64,000 nucleotides of DNA, taken from the NCBI GenBank assembly GCA_028710415.1, contig JAQTUE010000006.1, forward strand, positions 1-64,000, read 5' to 3'. The translations under genes and the position numbers were made by a program. A model generated the notes under the pieces. That model was not told the DNA's origin and made no database searches. It worked only from the letters and a program-made list of their open reading frames with translations. This stretch comes from Paludibacter sp. GTDB lineage: Bacteria > Bacteroidota > Bacteroidia > Bacteroidales > Paludibacteraceae. Below, in pieces: positions 8,940 to 17,423 of the stretch. Position 1 is the stretch's first letter, and every line of letters begins with the position of its first letter.

Positions 8940-9395
8940 ATGGAAAAGATAGATCAATTGGACAGAAAAATTCTGCAGATCATTACCAAGAATGCCCGCA
9001 TGCCTTTTAAAGACGTGGCGGAAGAATGCGGCGTTTCGCGTGCTGCCATTCATCAGCGTGTACAACGCCTGATCGACATTGATGTAATTACAGGATCAGG
9101 ATATACCGTAAATCCAAAAATGCTGGGATTCCAAATGTGCGCCTACATTGGCATTACCCTCGAACGTGGGTCGATGTATAAGGAAGTAGTTTCCGAACTG
9201 GAGAAGATACCTGAAATTGTGGAATCGCAGTATACCTTAGGATCCTATACAATTTTGATTAAGCTTTACGCCAAGAATGATGAACATTTAATGGAGTTGC
9301 TTAACGGTAAGATACAGGAAATAAAAGGCGTGGCGACTACCGAAACCCTTACATCACTGGATCAGCGGATTAAAAGAACAATCCCGATTGAATAA
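8940..9395 (+). CDS. Lrp/AsnC family transcriptional regulator
   Basis: A 151-residue DNA-binding protein. An N-terminal winged helix-turn-helix (about 4-62, with DRKILQIITKNARMPFKDVA and SRAAIHQRVQRL) is followed by the RAM ligand-binding/oligomerisation domain (about 66-150). Family members sense amino acids or related metabolites. The ligand is not predictable here. No amino acid biosynthesis operon is adjacent except trpS downstream, which seems to be transcribed separately. Confidence 0.92.
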   Translation: MEKIDQLDRKILQIITKNARMPFKDVAEECGVSRAAIHQRVQRLIDIDVITGSGYTVNPKMLGFQMCAYIGITLERGSMYKEVVSELEKIPEIVESQYTLGSYTILIKLYAKNDEHLMELLNGKIQEIKGVATTETLTSLDQRIKRTIPIE

Positions 9396-9521
9396 TTAGT
9401 TTATAGTTTGAAGTTTGTAGTTGAAGATACAAAGTCTGATGCTACTATAATTTATTTATAGTGATTATCTGTTTACGGTTACTTTTAACGTAACCATAAT
9501 GAGTAATCGGAAAGAAAAAAC

Positions 9522-10517
9522 ATGGAAACAGTAGTTAGTGGCATCAGGCCAACCGGAAACCTTCACCTGGGGAATTATTTTGGAGCTTTACGTAATTTTA
9601 TCAGCATGCAAAATGAGCATAATTGCTATTTTTTCATTGCCGATTACCATTCCCTTACCACCCATCCCACACCACAGGACTTGCATGGCAATGTGCGCCA
9701 GATCCTGGTGGAATACCTGGCGGCAGGCCTTGACCCTGAAAAGTCGACCCTGTATATTCAAAGTGATGTCCCTGAAGTGAGTGAATTGTACCTGTTCCTG
9801 AATATGAATGCTTATATCGGTGAACTTGAAAGATGTACTTCGTTCAAGGATAAAATCCGCCAACAACCTAATAATGTGAATGCAGGCCTGTTGACCTATC
9901 CGACCCTTATGGCTGCGGATATATTAATTCACCGTGCCACCAAGGTGCCGGTGGGTAAGGACCAGGAACAACACCTGGAAATGACCCGTACCTTTGGAAA
10001 CAGGTTTAACCGGTTGTATAACGTTGATTATTTTCCTGAACCACAGGCATTCAATTTCGGTCAGGAACTGGTAAAGATTCCCGGACTGAATGGCAGTGGC
10101 AAAATGGGCAAATCGGAAGGAGAGGGGAATGCAATCTTCCTGGCTGATGAACCAGGCGATATTCGCAAGAAAGTCATGAAGGCGGTTACTGATGCCGGTC
10201 CTACCGAACCGAACCAGGCTAAACCGGAAGCCATACAGAATATATTCCAGCTGATGAAGGTAGTTTCAACCCCTGAAACATTTGAATATTTTGATGAAAA
10301 ATACAATACGTGCCAGATTCGCTATGGCGATATGAAGAAACAACTGGCAGAAGATATGATCCTCTTCACAACACCGTTCCGTGAGCGAATTAAAGCCATT
10401 CTGAGCGACGAAGAGTATGTTTCCAAAGTAGCACGCATGGGCAAAAATAAAGCTCAGGAAAGTGCCGCTAAAACCATTCGTGAGGTAAGGGAAATTGTAG
10501 GGTTTAAGAAATTCTGA
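9522..10517 (+). CDS. trpS: Tryptophanyl-tRNA synthetase
   Basis: Charges tRNA-Trp. 331 residues, class Ic synthetase. The HIGH-type motif is PTGNLHLGN (10-18) and the KMSKS-type loop is KMGKS (194-198). Both are normal variants in TrpRS. The C-terminal helical anticodon-binding region is complete. The stop codon is followed at once by TTGATTAGTTGATT low-complexity words (10520-10590) and then a terminator. Confidence 0.97.
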   Translation: METVVSGIRPTGNLHLGNYFGALRNFISMQNEHNCYFFIADYHSLTTHPTPQDLHGNVRQILVEYLAAGLDPEKSTLYIQSDVPEVSELYLFLNMNAYIGELERCTSFKDKIRQQPNNVNAGLLTYPTLMAADILIHRATKVPVGKDQEQHLEMTRTFGNRFNRLYNVDYFPEPQAFNFGQELVKIPGLNGSGKMGKSEGEGNAIFLADEPGDIRKKVMKAVTDAGPTEPNQAKPEAIQNIFQLMKVVSTPETFEYFDEKYNTCQIRYGDMKKQLAEDMILFTTPFRERIKAILSDEEYVSKVARMGKNKAQESAAKTIREVREIVGFKKF

Positions 10518-10616
10518 TCTGTGTTTGGTTGATTAGTTGATTAGTTGATTAAGTTGACTGGTTAATTGGTTGACTGGTTAATTAGTTGTTAGGAGACAAA
10601 ATTGTATAGAAAGTTA

Positions 10617-10656
10617 TAAAAAAGGCTTTTCCCAGATTGGGAAAAGCCTTTTTTAA
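10617..10656. terminator. Bidirectional terminator between trpS and the HAD gene
   Basis: AAAAGGCTTTTCCC and GGGAAAAGCCTTTT form a near-perfect hairpin with T-runs in both directions. It lies between two convergent genes. Confidence 0.9.
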
Positions 10657-10685
10657 TTACAGAAATCGCTTTTCAGAACTATGCA

Positions 10686-11534
10686 TTAATTCAGAATAAA
10701 CCTTTCAACCACTTCAGCCACACCATCGTTGTTGTTCGAAGCCACAATATAATCGGCATGATGGCGTAATTCAGGACTTACATTATCCACCCAGATTCCC
10801 AGTCCGGCATATTGAACCATGGAAAGGTCGTTACCGGCATTGCCTACTGCTATTACTTCGCTTTGTTTGATGCCCAGTTTGTTGGCTAATAAATCAATGC
10901 TGGCTGCTTTATCGATGCCACGTGGCATTACTTCCAGGAAGAAAGGCTTGGACCGGGCAACACTTAAATCACTTCGTTCGGCTTTCAGCTTTATTTCTAC
11001 TTCTTTCAGGTAATCGGGATGTTCCAACAGAATGCATTTTACGGCCGATGTAGTTATTTCAGACTTGAAACTGTCAACTTTGTAATGCGGAATGCCTGTC
11101 AGTTTTATTTCAACATCAATGTATTTAGACTCGGTTTCCGAAATCACCCCTTTGTCGGAATAAGTAATAATGTGTACATTATTCTCGATGCTAAAGTCGT
11201 ACAGGCTATGAATCTCAGTTTTAGTAAGACTTGTTTCAAATAGTGTTTCGTTGTTTTTCATTGAAGTAATCGTTGCACCATTGAACGAAATCATATACGA
11301 ATCGTACTGCTCCAGTTTTAATTCTTCAGCGTAGCGCATCATGGCCGGAGTTGGTCTTCCCGAGGCAAGGACTACTTTTATACCCTGTTTTTGAGCCTTC
11401 ATCAGCAGTTCTTTATTGCGGCCGGATATGCTGTAATCGTCGCGGAGCAATGTGTCGTCCAGATCAAGAACCAGCATTTTATAGTTACCTTCAACCGTTT
11501 TTGAAGAGTCAGTTTCTGAATAATTTAATGACAT
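10686..11534 (-). CDS. HAD-superfamily phosphatase, Cof type
   Basis: A 282-residue cytosolic phosphatase of the Cof/YbiV-like HAD branch. Motif I is LDLDDTLLRDD, with the nucleophile Asp followed by the acid/base Asp. Motif II lies in VVLASGRPTP, and the conserved AVGNAGNDLSMVQYA motif IV is near residue 240. The inserted C2 cap domain lies in the middle. Such enzymes dephosphorylate sugar phosphates, FMN or similar small molecules. The N terminus carries about 15 extra residues before the HAD fold. Confidence 0.88.
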   Translation of the reverse strand: MSLNYSETDSSKTVEGNYKMLVLDLDDTLLRDDYSISGRNKELLMKAQKQGIKVVLASGRPTPAMMRYAEELKLEQYDSYMISFNGATITSMKNNETLFETSLTKTEIHSLYDFSIENNVHIITYSDKGVISETESKYIDVEIKLTGIPHYKVDSFKSEITTSAVKCILLEHPDYLKEVEIKLKAERSDLSVARSKPFFLEVMPRGIDKAASIDLLANKLGIKQSEVIAVGNAGNDLSMVQYAGLGIWVDNVSPELRHHADYIVASNNNDGVAEVVERFILN

Positions 11535-11573
11535 TGGAATTGGGTTTGGTTTGTTGCGGGGAGTAAAGAATAA

Positions 11574-11613
11574 GAAAAGAGCCTGTCCTAATTGCTGAAC
11601 AAGCTCTTTTTCT
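11574..11613 (-). terminator. Terminator of ppnP
   Basis: Hairpin GAGCTTGTTC...AGGCTC on the minus strand followed by a T-rich run. It lies just past the ppnP stop and before the HAD gene. Confidence 0.7.
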
Positions 11614-11629
11614 CATTTCATGTCTGATT

Positions 11630-11911
11630 TTATTTATACAAACAAAGATACGGAGTATCTTCAGTACATTTCACCTTGAATTTTACATCCCTGGCTACTA
11701 CAAAGCTTTCAAACTTTTTATATGTTTTCCATTCGGCTTCCCCGGGTTGTTGAATGGTGAGCTGACCGGAAATGACTGTCATAACTTCTATGGAGCCTGT
11801 ACCGAATTCATATTCACCGGCTTTCATGACACCTACGGTTGCAGTGCCTTCGGATGATTCTAATGCGATGGAAACAACTTTTCCATCAAAGTATTGGTTT
11901 GTCTTGAACAT
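11630..11911 (-). CDS. ppnP: Pyrimidine/purine nucleoside phosphorylase
   Basis: A small single-domain cupin-like protein of 93 residues, the full length for the PpnP (formerly DUF1255) family. Family members phosphorolyse a broad set of nucleosides. Seen here: the N-terminal YFDGKVVSIAL strand, a GVMKAGEYEFGT segment, and the terminal PYLCLYK. It is monocistronic, with its own promoter and terminator. Confidence 0.93.
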   Translation of the reverse strand: MFKTNQYFDGKVVSIALESSEGTATVGVMKAGEYEFGTGSIEVMTVISGQLTIQQPGEAEWKTYKKFESFVVARDVKFKVKCTEDTPYLCLYK

Positions 11912-11949
11912 AATAACAGGGTTTATTGGATGATTATTTTATTAATATG

Positions 11950-11984
11950 CAAAAATAACACTAAAACTGTATTTTTATTGCAAA
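11950..11984 (-). promoter_or_regulatory. Promoter of ppnP
   Basis: On the minus strand TTTG (11984-11981), 23 bp, TATTTTTG (11957-11950). This matches the Bacteroidota -33/-7 pattern, with the start codon 38 bp downstream. Confidence 0.7.
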
Positions 11985-12039
11985 GGTAAAGCTATTTCTT
12001 CATTTTACAAACAATCTAAGGTAACGAAAACAGAATAGC

Positions 12040-12069
12040 TTGAATTCACAGTATAATTTCGTATTTTTG
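12040..12069 (+). promoter_or_regulatory. Promoter with -7 box four bases from the start codon
   Basis: TTG at 12040-12042, a 19-bp spacer, then TATTTTTG at 12062-12069. The ATG follows at 12074, so transcription would begin at or next to the start codon. Confidence 0.6.
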
Positions 12070-12073
12070 CAGT

Positions 12074-12463
12074 ATGAAACGATTCCTGGCATATTCTTTA
12101 ATATTGATAACTCTATTGGCCGGAGTTGTTTCATCTACTGCGTTCAAAAGTAAACCGTGCCTGCCGGTATCTCAATCTACCGGACATCAACAAACAATAC
12201 CCAATCAACATCAGTCTTACTTTTCTTCTTCCGATTTATTTCTGGCGGTAGGGGTAAACAATGAACAAATCCGGCTTTCGAATTCTCTGCAGAACTTCTC
12301 GCATCGTGTATTACCATCATTGTTGAATGCATTTCGGATTCAACATTCAATACAGCTTACACAACAAAGATTCTCTACCGGTACAACGGTTTTTTTACTG
12401 AATTCAGCCAACAAACAGCTGGATGGATACTACCTGTACCATCTCCGCAAATTACTGATTTGA
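12074..12463 (+). CDS. Exported protein of unknown function
   Basis: 129 residues beginning with a clear signal sequence (MKRFLAYSLILITLLAGVVSS). The rest is Ser/Gln/His-rich with one hydrophobic patch near the C terminus and no family I recognise. No later Met gives a signal peptide, so this start is preferred even though the promoter box sits four bases upstream, which implies a leaderless mRNA. Confidence 0.6.
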   Translation: MKRFLAYSLILITLLAGVVSSTAFKSKPCLPVSQSTGHQQTIPNQHQSYFSSSDLFLAVGVNNEQIRLSNSLQNFSHRVLPSLLNAFRIQHSIQLTQQRFSTGTTVFLLNSANKQLDGYYLYHLRKLLI

Positions 12464-12584
12464 TCCCTTTCCCAGATTCTTATTCTGAGCTACTTCGTAG
12501 CATCATTCTTTAATTACAACTCATAAATTACAAACTACAATTTGTGAACATCATTCGTATGTTCGCATTCAACATTATACCCTT

Positions 12585-13118
12585 ATGGAAACAAATAAAT
12601 CAATAGAACAGGTTCTTGATAACCTGGATAAAAATATAGTAAATCAAACAAAGGGCCCGATATGGTTGGGTTTTTTGTATCTGATACCCGGAATTGTATC
12701 ACTGGTTGTTTATTCATATTTTGATTGGGAGTCAACTAATGTTTTTCCCCATGTGCTGTTTATTTTAGGTACGGTTTTTTTAATCATTGCTCTAATTAAG
12801 TTTTTCTTCAGGAAGAGCCGGTATGTTTCAGCCGAAAGCAATGCTAAAATTCAACCATTTTCGATCTACTTCAATGTAAGTGAGCAAACTAAATTAATCA
12901 GATTATTGGAATCAGGTAATCTGACGGAACTGAAAACCCTGAAGCCATCCATTGTTGATGGATTAAAACTTCGGGTGCTGGCTACAAAAGATGGTCAAAT
13001 ATGTTATTCGCAGGTAATCGCTTTTGTGATGAATGAATATGCCAACGTTTCCGCTGTTCAGAAACATACTACGGCAGATTATCAGATTCTTACCGAAGTT
13101 GTGCGTTCCCGGAAATAA
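12585..13118 (+). CDS. Membrane protein with two helices, function unknown
   Basis: 177 residues. A short acidic cytosolic N terminus precedes two adjacent transmembrane helices (about 25-45 and 55-72). A soluble C-terminal domain of about 100 residues follows with no motif I can name. It starts 121 bp after the previous gene on the same strand and ends before a terminator. Confidence 0.65.
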   Translation: METNKSIEQVLDNLDKNIVNQTKGPIWLGFLYLIPGIVSLVVYSYFDWESTNVFPHVLFILGTVFLIIALIKFFFRKSRYVSAESNAKIQPFSIYFNVSEQTKLIRLLESGNLTELKTLKPSIVDGLKLRVLATKDGQICYSQVIAFVMNEYANVSAVQKHTTADYQILTEVVRSRK

Positions 13119-13157
13119 AATCCTTGATCCGAATTAAACATTTCAATCAAAATGAAG

Positions 13158-13193
13158 TCTAAAGGGAAGTCTGCAATATGGCTTCCTTTTTTT
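13158..13193 (+). terminator. Intrinsic terminator
   Basis: Stem GGAAG...CTTCC followed by seven T residues, about 40 bp after the membrane-protein gene. Confidence 0.8.
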
Positions 13194-13335
13194 ATGCCCC
13201 GGACTTTGGCGTCTTATTAATTTGGGATTTCATGAATCTACCGGTCTGGAATTGACTTCAATTCATTACTTTTGCAACCAGATTCTTAAGAACCGGATAC
13301 TCAAATACTATAACACTAAGAATATACTTACTATT

Positions 13336-14154
13336 ATGAAACGATTAAATTTATTATTAGCAACAATCCTGGTATGCAGTCTTGCTTTTTCAAGGGTACA
13401 GGTGGATACCATTTCGGTGTTTTCGCCCAAGATGAAGAAAGAGGTAAAGAGTGTGGTCATCCTGCCGGAAAACTATTCCATCAAGAAACATTACCCGGTG
13501 GTGTATTTGCTTCACGGGTACAGTGATAATTATGCCAAGTGGGTTAAAACGGTACCTGCCATTAAAACCCTGTCCACTGAGCATCAGTTTATCATTGTTT
13601 GCCCTGATGGCGGCTATAGCAGCTGGTATTTCGACAGCCCCATCGATTCTGCCTTTCAGTACGAATCGTACATTACCAGGGATTTGCTGCCCTATGTTGA
13701 TACCCATTATACTACAATCCCCAATCGTGCTTCCAGGGCAATTACAGGTCTGAGTATGGGCGGCCATGGCGCGTTGTACCTGGCTATCCGTAACCCGAAT
13801 TTATTTGGCAGTGCAGGCAGTATGAGCGGTGGTGTAGATTTGCGTACTTCCACTAAATCCTATGACATTGCAAAAAGAATCGGATCCATGGAAGTAAATC
13901 ATGCAGAATGGGATAACCGTTCTGTGATCAATATGGTTACCAATCTAAAAAATAAAGAGCTTAATTTAATCATTGATTGCGGTGTATCCGATTTTTTCTA
14001 CCAGATCAATGCCGGATTGCACCGCAGGCTTATGGCATTGAAAATAGACCATGATTACATTGAACGCCCCGGGGAGCATAACTGGCAGTACTGGGAGAAT
14101 TCAATTCGCTATCAGTTCCTGTACTTTGACAGGTGTTTTCAGAAAGTGAAGTAA
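13336..14154 (+). CDS. Exported alpha/beta-hydrolase esterase (esterase D / feruloyl esterase-like)
   Basis: 272 residues from the ATG that yields a signal peptide (MKRLNLLLATILVCSLAFS). The putative-esterase fold is evident: oxyanion region YLLHGYSDNYAKW (58-69), nucleophile S140 in GLSMGGHGA, and the catalytic His in GEHNW near residue 254. Relatives are carbohydrate esterases, including CE1 feruloyl and acetyl esterases, so removal of ester groups from plant polysaccharides is plausible near this glycan region. The substrate is not certain. Confidence 0.85.
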   Translation: MKRLNLLLATILVCSLAFSRVQVDTISVFSPKMKKEVKSVVILPENYSIKKHYPVVYLLHGYSDNYAKWVKTVPAIKTLSTEHQFIIVCPDGGYSSWYFDSPIDSAFQYESYITRDLLPYVDTHYTTIPNRASRAITGLSMGGHGALYLAIRNPNLFGSAGSMSGGVDLRTSTKSYDIAKRIGSMEVNHAEWDNRSVINMVTNLKNKELNLIIDCGVSDFFYQINAGLHRRLMALKIDHDYIERPGEHNWQYWENSIRYQFLYFDRCFQKVK

Positions 14155-14169
14155 ACTACTACCCTAAAC

Positions 14170-14387
14170 CGACCCTGTCGTTATTCACGACGGGGCCGAT
14201 AAATATACCGGATAACCCTTTTTATCGACCTGCTCGTCCTTGCAACTAATCTAGTTTGTAATCGAGCGGGTCGTTTTCATCTCCCACGACCCCGTCGTTA
14301 TTTAAGACGGGGCCGATAAAAAGAAATGATAACCAATTATCGACCCCCTCGCCATTATGCTGAGAAAAAGTGTAAGCGAGCGGGTCG
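14170..14387. repeat. Cluster of four GC-rich palindromes upstream of the RAYT gene
   Basis: Hairpins at about 14170-14199, 14225-14273, 14287-14315 and 14341-14387. Two have the inner stem GCTCG/CGAGC with long centres; two have the stem GTCG/CGAC with short TTATT centres. The outer CGACC/GGTCG or GGCCG ends are kept. Stem changes are largely compensatory. Confidence 0.85.
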
Positions 14388-14467
14388 TTATGTAAGCGAG
14401 TGGGTCATTACAAATCTCACTAAACTTTTAATCAAAAGAGTTGTTATATGCTATAAATCTTCAAATT

Positions 14468-15148
14468 ATGGAATTCACTAAAGGAGAATTATACCATATC
14501 TACAATCGCGGAAATAACCGGGATAGGGTTTTCTATACTCATGGAAACTATTTATTCTTCCTTAAAAAGATTAATACTTTTATTTCACCTTATGCTGATA
14601 TTATTGCATGGTGTTTAATGCCAAATCACTTTCACATAATGGTATCTGTCAATGAGGTTGAACTACTACCTTTAAAGGATTTAAATCAAGCAAATAATAT
14701 CGATCCGCTCACTGTAGTAAGCAAACGGGGTATAAAGAAACGATCATTAAACCAGTCAATAGGGATCATGCTCAGGTCGTATACCAATGCAATACACAAA
14801 CAAGAGAATAGGACAGGAGCATTGTTTCAGGAAGAAACGAAAGCTATCCTGTTGGCAGACAACATATCGTATGTTCCTTCGTATTTTCCTTCTGCTTTTG
14901 GCACCATCATTACTGCCTATCAGGATGATGATAAAAGTTATGCTGAAAGATGTTTCAATTACATTCATCGGAATCCGGTGTCATCAAACTTAGTAAAGAG
15001 ACAAGAAGACTGGGAATTCTCTTCGTATCGTGATTATATGGGGATAAGGAATGGTAAATTAATCAATAAGGAAAAGGGAATGGAATATTTTAATACGGCC
15101 CAATCCAACGACCCCGTCGTTATTCACGACTGGGCCGATAAAACATAG
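14468..15148 (+). CDS. REP-associated tyrosine transposase (RAYT, Y1 HUH family)
   Basis: A 226-residue single-stranded DNA nuclease/transposase. It has the metal-binding HxH pair H54/H56 in MPNHFHIMV, the conserved SYTNAIHKQENRTGALFQE block, and the catalytic tyrosine Y165 in NYIHRNPV. The ATG giving MEFTKGELYHIYNRG is preferred because family proteins begin here; an in-frame ATG nine codons upstream is possible. The last 13 codons (from about N214) are encoded by one of the palindromes that surround the gene. RAYTs recognise and process their cognate REP hairpins and usually do not move as insertion sequences. Confidence 0.9.
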   Translation: MEFTKGELYHIYNRGNNRDRVFYTHGNYLFFLKKINTFISPYADIIAWCLMPNHFHIMVSVNEVELLPLKDLNQANNIDPLTVVSKRGIKKRSLNQSIGIMLRSYTNAIHKQENRTGALFQEETKAILLADNISYVPSYFPSAFGTIITAYQDDDKSYAERCFNYIHRNPVSSNLVKRQEDWEFSSYRDYMGIRNGKLINKEKGMEYFNTAQSNDPVVIHDWADKT

Positions 15149-15266
15149 AACCTTTTATCGACCCGCTCGCCATTACCAGTAAACAAGTTTGTTAGTGAGT
15201 GGGTAATTCTCATTTTATCGACCCGCTCGCCATTGCAGGTAATCAGACGTGTAAGCGAGCGGGTCG
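15109..15266. repeat. Cluster of palindromes overlapping the RAYT 3' end
   Basis: Three hairpins at about 15109-15136 (inside the coding sequence), 15159-15204 (decayed right arm) and 15219-15266 (perfect ends CGACCCGCTCGC / GCGAGCGGGTCG). They belong to the same family as the upstream cluster. Confidence 0.85.
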
Positions 15267-15272
15267 TAAATA

Positions 15273-15308
15273 AAAAGGAGCTGTTCGATATCGAACAGCT
15301 CCTTTTAG
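15273..15308 (-). terminator. Terminator of pckA
   Basis: Perfect stem AAAAGGAGCTGTTCG / CGAACAGCTCCTTTT. The T-run lies on the minus strand for the leftward pckA. Between it and pckA there are only CTTGACTCTTGAATCTTGA low-complexity words (15313-15371). Confidence 0.88.
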
Positions 15309-15372
15309 TTAGTATAAATCAAAGTCTTGAGTCTTGACTCTTGGTTCTTGACTCTTGAATCTTGAATCTTAA

Positions 15373-16968
15373 TTACAATTGTGGTCCTGATGGGATCAAT
15401 GCTTTAGCTGCATCGTTGTCACAGTATTGTACAAAGTTCTTCACGTACATGCCGGCAAGTTTGGTAGCTTTTACTTCCCATTCTTTTGCATCAGCATATG
15501 TGTGACGTGGATCCAGGATACCTTCGGATACGTTGTTCAACGCTACCGGAGCATACAGGTTCATGATTGGAATATGTACTTTTTCTGCTTTTTCAATAGA
15601 ACCATCGATGATAGCATCAATGATAGCACGTGTATCTTTCAATGACATGCGTTTGCCTGTTCCGTTCCATCCGGTGTTAACCAGATAAGCTTTAGCACCA
15701 TGTTCTTTCATTTTGCCTACCAAAGTCTTTGCATACATGGTTGGGTGCAATGTAAGGAACGCTTCACCAAAGGCTGGAGAGAACGAAGGAACCGGTTCAG
15801 TGATACCACGTTCGGTACCGGCCAGTTTCGAGGTAAATCCGGATAGGAAGTGGTATTGAGCTGATTGTTCGTCCAAAATAGATACCGGAGGCAATACCCC
15901 AAATGCATCAGCCGACAAATAAATGATTTTCTTTGCGTGACCTGCTCTGGATGGAGAAACGATTTTATTGATAAAATAGATTGGGTAAGAAACACGGGTG
16001 TTTTCTGTTACCGATTGATCTTCGTAATTGATTTTACCTACAGAATCATCAACTGTTACGTTTTCTAACAATGAATCACGACGGATGGCTCTCCAGATAT
16101 CCGGCTCGTTCTTTTCAGACAGGCCGATTACTTTTGCATAACAACCACCTTCGTAGTTGAATACGCCGTTGTTATCCCAACCATGTTCATCATCACCGAT
16201 CAAATAACGTTTTGGATCAGCCGACAAAGTAGTTTTACCTGTTCCGGATAAACCGAAGAAGATAGCTACATCACCTTCTTTACCAACATTGGCAGAACAG
16301 TGCATAGAAGCCATGCCTTTTAATGGCAGGTAATAGTTCATCAAGGCAAAAATACCTTTTTTCATTTCGCCACCGTACCAGGTTCCGCCGATTACCTGCA
16401 TTTTGGTAGTCAGGTTGAACAAAGTAAAGTTTTCTGAGTTTAATCCTTGTTCTTTCCAGTTAGGATTGGTTACTTTCGATCCGTTCAGGGTTACGAAATC
16501 TGGTTCACCATAGTTGGCCAGGTCATAATGGGAAGGACGGATAAACATGTTTGTCACGAAATGTGCCTGCCAGGCCACTTCCATGATAAAACGTACTTTC
16601 ATGCGGGTATCTTCGTTGGTACCGCAAAAAGTATCCACAACATAAAGTTTCTTAGCTTTTGATAATTGGCCTGTAACTAAATCTTTACAGCTTTCAAAAA
16701 CTTCAGGAGTTGTCGGACGGTTGATAGTGCCATCCCACCATAGGTTCTCATTGGTAACAGCATCCTGTACGAAATACTTGTCCTTAGGGGAACGGCCGGT
16801 GAATTTACCGGTGAAAACTGCAACTGCACCTGTGTCAGTCAAAATACCTTTTTCAAAACCTTCGTTAGCAGGATTAACCTCATCCTGAAATAATACCTCG
16901 TAAGAAGGATTGTGTACGATTTCGAAATTACCCGAAATGCCGTACTTGCTTAAATCCAAATTTGCCAT
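15373..16968 (-). CDS. pckA: Phosphoenolpyruvate carboxykinase (ATP)
   Basis: Interconverts oxaloacetate and PEP with ATP/ADP. In Bacteroidota it often runs toward oxaloacetate during fermentation to succinate. 531 residues, full length. P-loop [11 protein letters not shown] (239-249), the kinase-2 region GDDEHGW (258-264), and the substrate-binding [10 protein letters not shown] near residue 57 are all present. Monocistronic, with a leader of about 70 bp and a strong terminator. Confidence 0.97.
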   Translation of the reverse strand: MANLDLSKYGISGNFEIVHNPSYEVLFQDEVNPANEGFEKGILTDTGAVAVFTGKFTGRSPKDKYFVQDAVTNENLWWDGTINRPTTPEVFESCKDLVTGQLSKAKKLYVVDTFCGTNEDTRMKVRFIMEVAWQAHFVTNMFIRPSHYDLANYGEPDFVTLNGSKVTNPNWKEQGLNSENFTLFNLTTKMQVIGGTWYGGEMKKGIFALMNYYLPLKGMASMHCSANVGKEGDVAIFFGLSGTGKTTLSADPKRYLIGDDEHGWDNNGVFNYEGGCYAKVIGLSEKNEPDIWRAIRRDSLLENVTVDDSVGKINYEDQSVTENTRVSYPIYFINKIVSPSRAGHAKKIIYLSADAFGVLPPVSILDEQSAQYHFLSGFTSKLAGTERGITEPVPSFSPAFGEAFLTLHPTMYAKTLVGKMKEHGAKAYLVNTGWNGTGKRMSLKDTRAIIDAIIDGSIEKAEKVHIPIMNLYAPVALNNVSEGILDPRHTYADAKEWEVKATKLAGMYVKNFVQYCDNDAAKALIPSGPQL

Positions 16969-17423
16969 TTTTTTTAAATTAATTGATCTTATGTTGATTT
17001 TAATATCTCTTTTTGACTGAGCCTTCTTTAACGATACAAAAATACTATAATATTATGAAGTGGAGAAACAATTAAAGAAATTTTTCTTTAATTATGGCAA
17101 AATACATAGAAAATAGATATTTATTCCGTTTTTCCGCCCAAATTGATCGTTTTGAGCCTTGCCTGGTTATTTTTATGCAGAAATATGGACCCTGAGTTGG
17201 TTATGCACTTTCATTAAACACTCCCCCGGTGCATTTTGTTGACTACAGGTTTTGATTTTAAGAACTAAAAATGGTATACTATTTCTTTTATTAAAGAGAA
17301 AGATGTTGCCAATCCATTCTGACTTCGTGTAATGTTTTCATCATAATGGCTTTATCAGGTTTGATAGTGAACAATCAATTGAAAAAGTCATTATCTTTGT
17401 TTCTGAAAAAATCTTAATACTCA
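16969..17423. other. Divergent promoter region between pckA and the GH5 gene
   Basis: Contains a minus-strand -7 box (TATTTTTG, 17044-17037) for pckA and TATCTTTG at 17392-17399, 25 bp before the GH5 start. I see no gene, repeat or riboswitch-like structure in the rest. Confidence 0.55.

Noticed and set aside
16969-17423. Riboswitch upstream of pckA or GH5
   Set aside because: No conserved riboswitch core or terminator-antiterminator arrangement could be seen; only promoter boxes.
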